A stretch of DNA of 64,000 nucleotides, from positions 496,001 through 560,000 of the forward strand of contig NZ_BAABFV010000002.1 of the NCBI RefSeq assembly GCF_039541235.1, given 5' to 3'. The first letter of the stretch is position 1. Every line of letters begins with the position of its first letter. The position numbers and the translations under genes were made by a program. Shown piece by piece: positions 61,791 to 64,000 of this stretch. This DNA is from Kangiella marina (GTDB lineage: Bacteria > Pseudomonadota > Gammaproteobacteria > Enterobacterales > Kangiellaceae). The notes below the pieces were generated by a model. The model saw nothing but the letters and a program-made list of their open reading frames with translations. It searched no databases and was not told the DNA's origin.

Positions 61791-62657
61791 TTGAGTCGAA
61801 ATCAGTTTAACTCAATGGTAGCAATAATTCCTGTGGCAGGTTTTGGAACTAGAATGTTGCCAGCCTCAAAATCCATCCCCAAAGAAATGCTTACGCTACT
61901 AGATAAGCCACTTATACAATATGTGGTGGAAGAAGCATATAGCGCTGGAATCAGAAAGGTAGTACTGGTAACACATGCTAGTAAATCGTCAATAGAAAAC
62001 CATTTTGATACTAATTTTGAGTTAGAATGGCAGCTTGAAGCAAAGGACAAAAACGAAGTTTTAAATTCAGTACGTTCAGTGTGCCCTAATGACCTTAATA
62101 TTTGCGCTGTCCGCCAATCAAGAGGTTTAGGCCTTGGACATGCTATATTGTGCGCTCAAGATATTGTTGGTAGCAATGATTTTGTCGTATTGCTCCCCGA
62201 TGTACTGATTAACCACTATCTTTCTAATCTAGCAGAAGAAAATCTTGCTGCAATGATTAAGCGTTTTGAAAATACATCAGTTGGGCAAGTTATGGTTGAA
62301 CCCGTTCAAGATGATGATATTGAGAAGTACGGCATTGCTGATTTGGATGGTAAGAGTTTGTTACCAGGGAATAGTTGTGTGGTATCTTCGTTCTTAGAAA
62401 AACCCTCGAAGGAACAAGCCCCATCTAATTATGCAGTTGTAGGCCGATATGTTTTACCACCATCCATATGGGCATTATTAGAAAAGACGAAACCCGGTGC
62501 TGGAGGGGAAATACAGCTAACGGATGCTATAGATAAGTTGATTGAAACAGAAAAAGTAGAAGCTTTCCATATTACAGGAAAGAGTCATGACTGTGGTAAT
62601 AAAACGGGTTATGTCTCAACCTTTCTAGAGTTCGCTCAATTAGACCCCAGATTTTGA
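61791..62657 (+). CDS. galU: UTP-glucose-1-phosphate uridylyltransferase
   Basis: GalU makes UDP-glucose for Ugd and the glycan operon. The 288-aa protein has IIPVAGFGTRMLPASKSIPKEM, KPLIQYVVEEAYSAGI, VVLLPDVLI, EKYGIADLDG and GAGGEIQLTDAID. The start is TTG 61791 with AGGAG 6 nt upstream; ATG 61815 is the alternative. Confidence 0.95.
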   Translation: MSRNQFNSMVAIIPVAGFGTRMLPASKSIPKEMLTLLDKPLIQYVVEEAYSAGIRKVVLVTHASKSSIENHFDTNFELEWQLEAKDKNEVLNSVRSVCPNDLNICAVRQSRGLGLGHAILCAQDIVGSNDFVVLLPDVLINHYLSNLAEENLAAMIKRFENTSVGQVMVEPVQDDDIEKYGIADLDGKSLLPGNSCVVSSFLEKPSKEQAPSNYAVVGRYVLPPSIWALLEKTKPGAGGEIQLTDAIDKLIETEKVEAFHITGKSHDCGNKTGYVSTFLEFAQLDPRF

Positions 62658-62684
62658 AATACATGACAAAACTGTGTATAGCTA

Positions 62685-64000
62685 ATGACCTCAGATAATA
62701 ATAAGATTTGGAAAAAGCTTAATTGCCTAGCTCGCTCAGTCGAACAAAGCTCAATATTTGATCTATTTGAAAAAGAGCCAGAGCGAGCGAGCCGATTTTT
62801 ACTAAACCACTCAATCTACCACCTGGATTTCACCAAACAGTTAATTAATCAGGATATATTTGAGGGTTTATTAGAGTTAGCTGAACAGTCCGACCTTGAA
62901 GATAAAATTTCATCTTTGGTTACCGGTTCGTCAGTTAACATCTCTGAAGGACGCCCAGCGTTACATTCAGCACTGCGGTTACCAGAAAGTGATAGCTTAA
63001 TGGTAAACGGAAGAAATCTGGTAAAGGATGTACACCAGACATTGAATGAAGTTGAAAGGATAGTGAGTAAGGTTCACAAGGGACAGTGGCGTGGGTATTC
63101 AGGGAGGGCTATCACAGATATCATCAATATTGGAGTTGGCGGCTCAGATCTTGGTCCTTTCATGGTCACTAATGCTTTGAAAGACTTTAAGACAAGTTGC
63201 AAGGTTGATTTAGACTTTCACTTTGTCTCAAGCATGGATGGTACACAGATATTTAAACTTCTAGATCAGCTTAACCCAGAAACTTGCCTTTTCATTATAT
63301 CGTCAAAATCCTTTACTACAGTTGATACTTTTTATAATGCGAATACCGCAATGGAATGGATGTTGGGAGCCTGTTCTAATAAAAAGCTCGTTCTTAAGCA
63401 ACATTTCGTAGGCATATCGGCTTGCCCAGAGAAAATGAAATTCTGGGGAATACCAGAACAAAATCAGTTGCTATTTTGGGAATGGGTTGGTGGGCGTTTT
63501 TCTCTTTGGTCGGCAATAGGGTTACCAATAGCATTATCCATCGGCATGGATAATTTTAAGGAACTCTTGGCCGGGGCTCATGAAATGGATAAGCACTTTG
63601 CCAAGACTCCTTTAGAGAAAAATCTTCCAGTTATATTAGGGTTAGTTGGGATTTGGAATGCAACCTTCTTAAGTATCAACGCACATACAGTGCTTCCCTA
63701 TGATGGTCGCTTGCAATACTTGCCTAATTATTTGACCCAGCTTGAGATGGAAAGTAATGGTAAGGCAGTCACCGAGAAAGGGGATACAGTTAAGTTTAAA
63801 ACATGTCCAATTTTGTGGGGTGATATTGGTCCCAATGCTCAGCACGCTTTTTATCAGTTACTTCATCAAGGCACACAAAAAGTTTCTTGCGACTTTATTG
63901 CGCCAATAAAGCGTTACCATAATACAAAAAATGGTAGTGGTACTGATGAGTACTTAATAAAACAACATCAACTCTCTTTAGCTAATTGCCTTGCACAATC
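62685..64000 (+). CDS. pgi: Glucose-6-phosphate isomerase (C-terminus cut by window edge)
   Basis: Pgi interconverts glucose-6- and fructose-6-phosphate, feeding galU. The frame starting at ATG 62685 is open to the window end (438 codons; the family has about 545). It shows NIGVGGSDLGP, ISSKSFTTVDTF, VGGRFSLWSAIGLPIAL, NYLTQLEMESNGK and GDIGPNAQHAFYQLLHQG. It closes the sugar-supply end of the cluster. Confidence 0.95.
   Translation, partial: MTSDNNKIWKKLNCLARSVEQSSIFDLFEKEPERASRFLLNHSIYHLDFTKQLINQDIFEGLLELAEQSDLEDKISSLVTGSSVNISEGRPALHSALRLPESDSLMVNGRNLVKDVHQTLNEVERIVSKVHKGQWRGYSGRAITDIINIGVGGSDLGPFMVTNALKDFKTSCKVDLDFHFVSSMDGTQIFKLLDQLNPETCLFIISSKSFTTVDTFYNANTAMEWMLGACSNKKLVLKQHFVGISACPEKMKFWGIPEQNQLLFWEWVGGRFSLWSAIGLPIALSIGMDNFKELLAGAHEMDKHFAKTPLEKNLPVILGLVGIWNATFLSINAHTVLPYDGRLQYLPNYLTQLEMESNGKAVTEKGDTVKFKTCPILWGDIGPNAQHAFYQLLHQGTQKVSCDFIAPIKRYHNTKNGSGTDEYLIKQHQLSLANCLAQ

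Noticed and set aside
61787-61810. MFESKSV micro-ORF just before galU as a fourth A peptide
   Set aside because: It shares only the first four residues with A1-A3, is seven codons long and overlaps the galU start; coincidence.

Overview
The window looks like a chromosomal segment of a marine gammaproteobacterium. The gene orders trpS-scpA-scpB-rluB, mtaD-ubiG-HAD phosphatase-yciK, gyrA-serC-hisC-cmk-rpsA-ihfB-lapA-lapB-pyrF and rfaH-ops-exopolysaccharide are those of Pseudomonas/Oceanospirillales-type genomes. The protein set is most like Kangiella-type bacteria, but that placement is inference. No rRNA operon, phage, transposase or CRISPR array is visible.

Region 1 (1-30.3 kb) is mostly housekeeping: an edge-truncated GST with a MarR regulator; trpS (with a cysteine pattern like the Fe-S-cluster TrpRS enzymes); scpAB; a PilG/PilH-like receiver protein; rluB; ppk behind a Pho-box-like site, convergent with yciK-ppx; a response regulator/kinase pair of the proteobacterial dedicated sortase type (PdsR/PdsS) with no sortase next to it; a GAF-PAS-GGDEF-EAL protein with an altered GGDEF motif; mtaD-ubiG-HAD; and the gyrA to pyrF block. 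In that block pheA and tyrA/aroA, usual in the related gene order, are missing, and a 441-bp gene-free gap lies between serC and hisC.

Region 2 (30.3-35.5 kb) is the most unusual part. Beside a rhombosortase gene lie three tandem cassettes. Each has a promoter with a dyad, a structured leader of about 165 nt, a 52-codon peptide gene (A1-A3) with a near-invariant N-terminal half and a variable middle, and a membrane protein of about 197 aa with five predicted TM segments (B1-B3). Cassettes 1 and 2 carry a third ORF (C) that overlaps the end of B out of frame; C2 is broken by a 1-nt deletion. An 850-bp block is almost identical between cassettes 1/2 and 2/3. An XRE-type regulator gene follows. 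I recognise no known system here and give it no firm function; a peptide/membrane-partner system (signal-receptor, modified peptide-maturation/export, or toxin-immunity) is the leading inference.

Region 3 (35.5-40.9 kb) has a tRNA-Asn, an aspartate aminotransferase, uvrB, an MlaC-like protein and rfaH.

Region 4 (40.9-64 kb) is a long surface-polysaccharide operon. It begins with an exact ops element (the RfaH recruitment site) just downstream of rfaH. It encodes cysQ, a very large multi-SLBB export protein, Wzi, Wzz, a pseudaminic acid pathway (pseB, C, F, G, I) in which a formyltransferase-like protein stands where the acetyltransferase PseH is expected, then a PhyH dioxygenase, Wzx, an acyltransferase, a capsule-type transferase, UDP-glucose dehydrogenase, Wzy, UDP-xylose synthase, a GT2 glycosyltransferase, galU and a truncated pgi. 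Together they predict a Wzx/Wzy-made glycan containing a pseudaminic acid derivative and UDP-glucose/glucuronate/xylose-derived sugars, with export controlled by RfaH antitermination.
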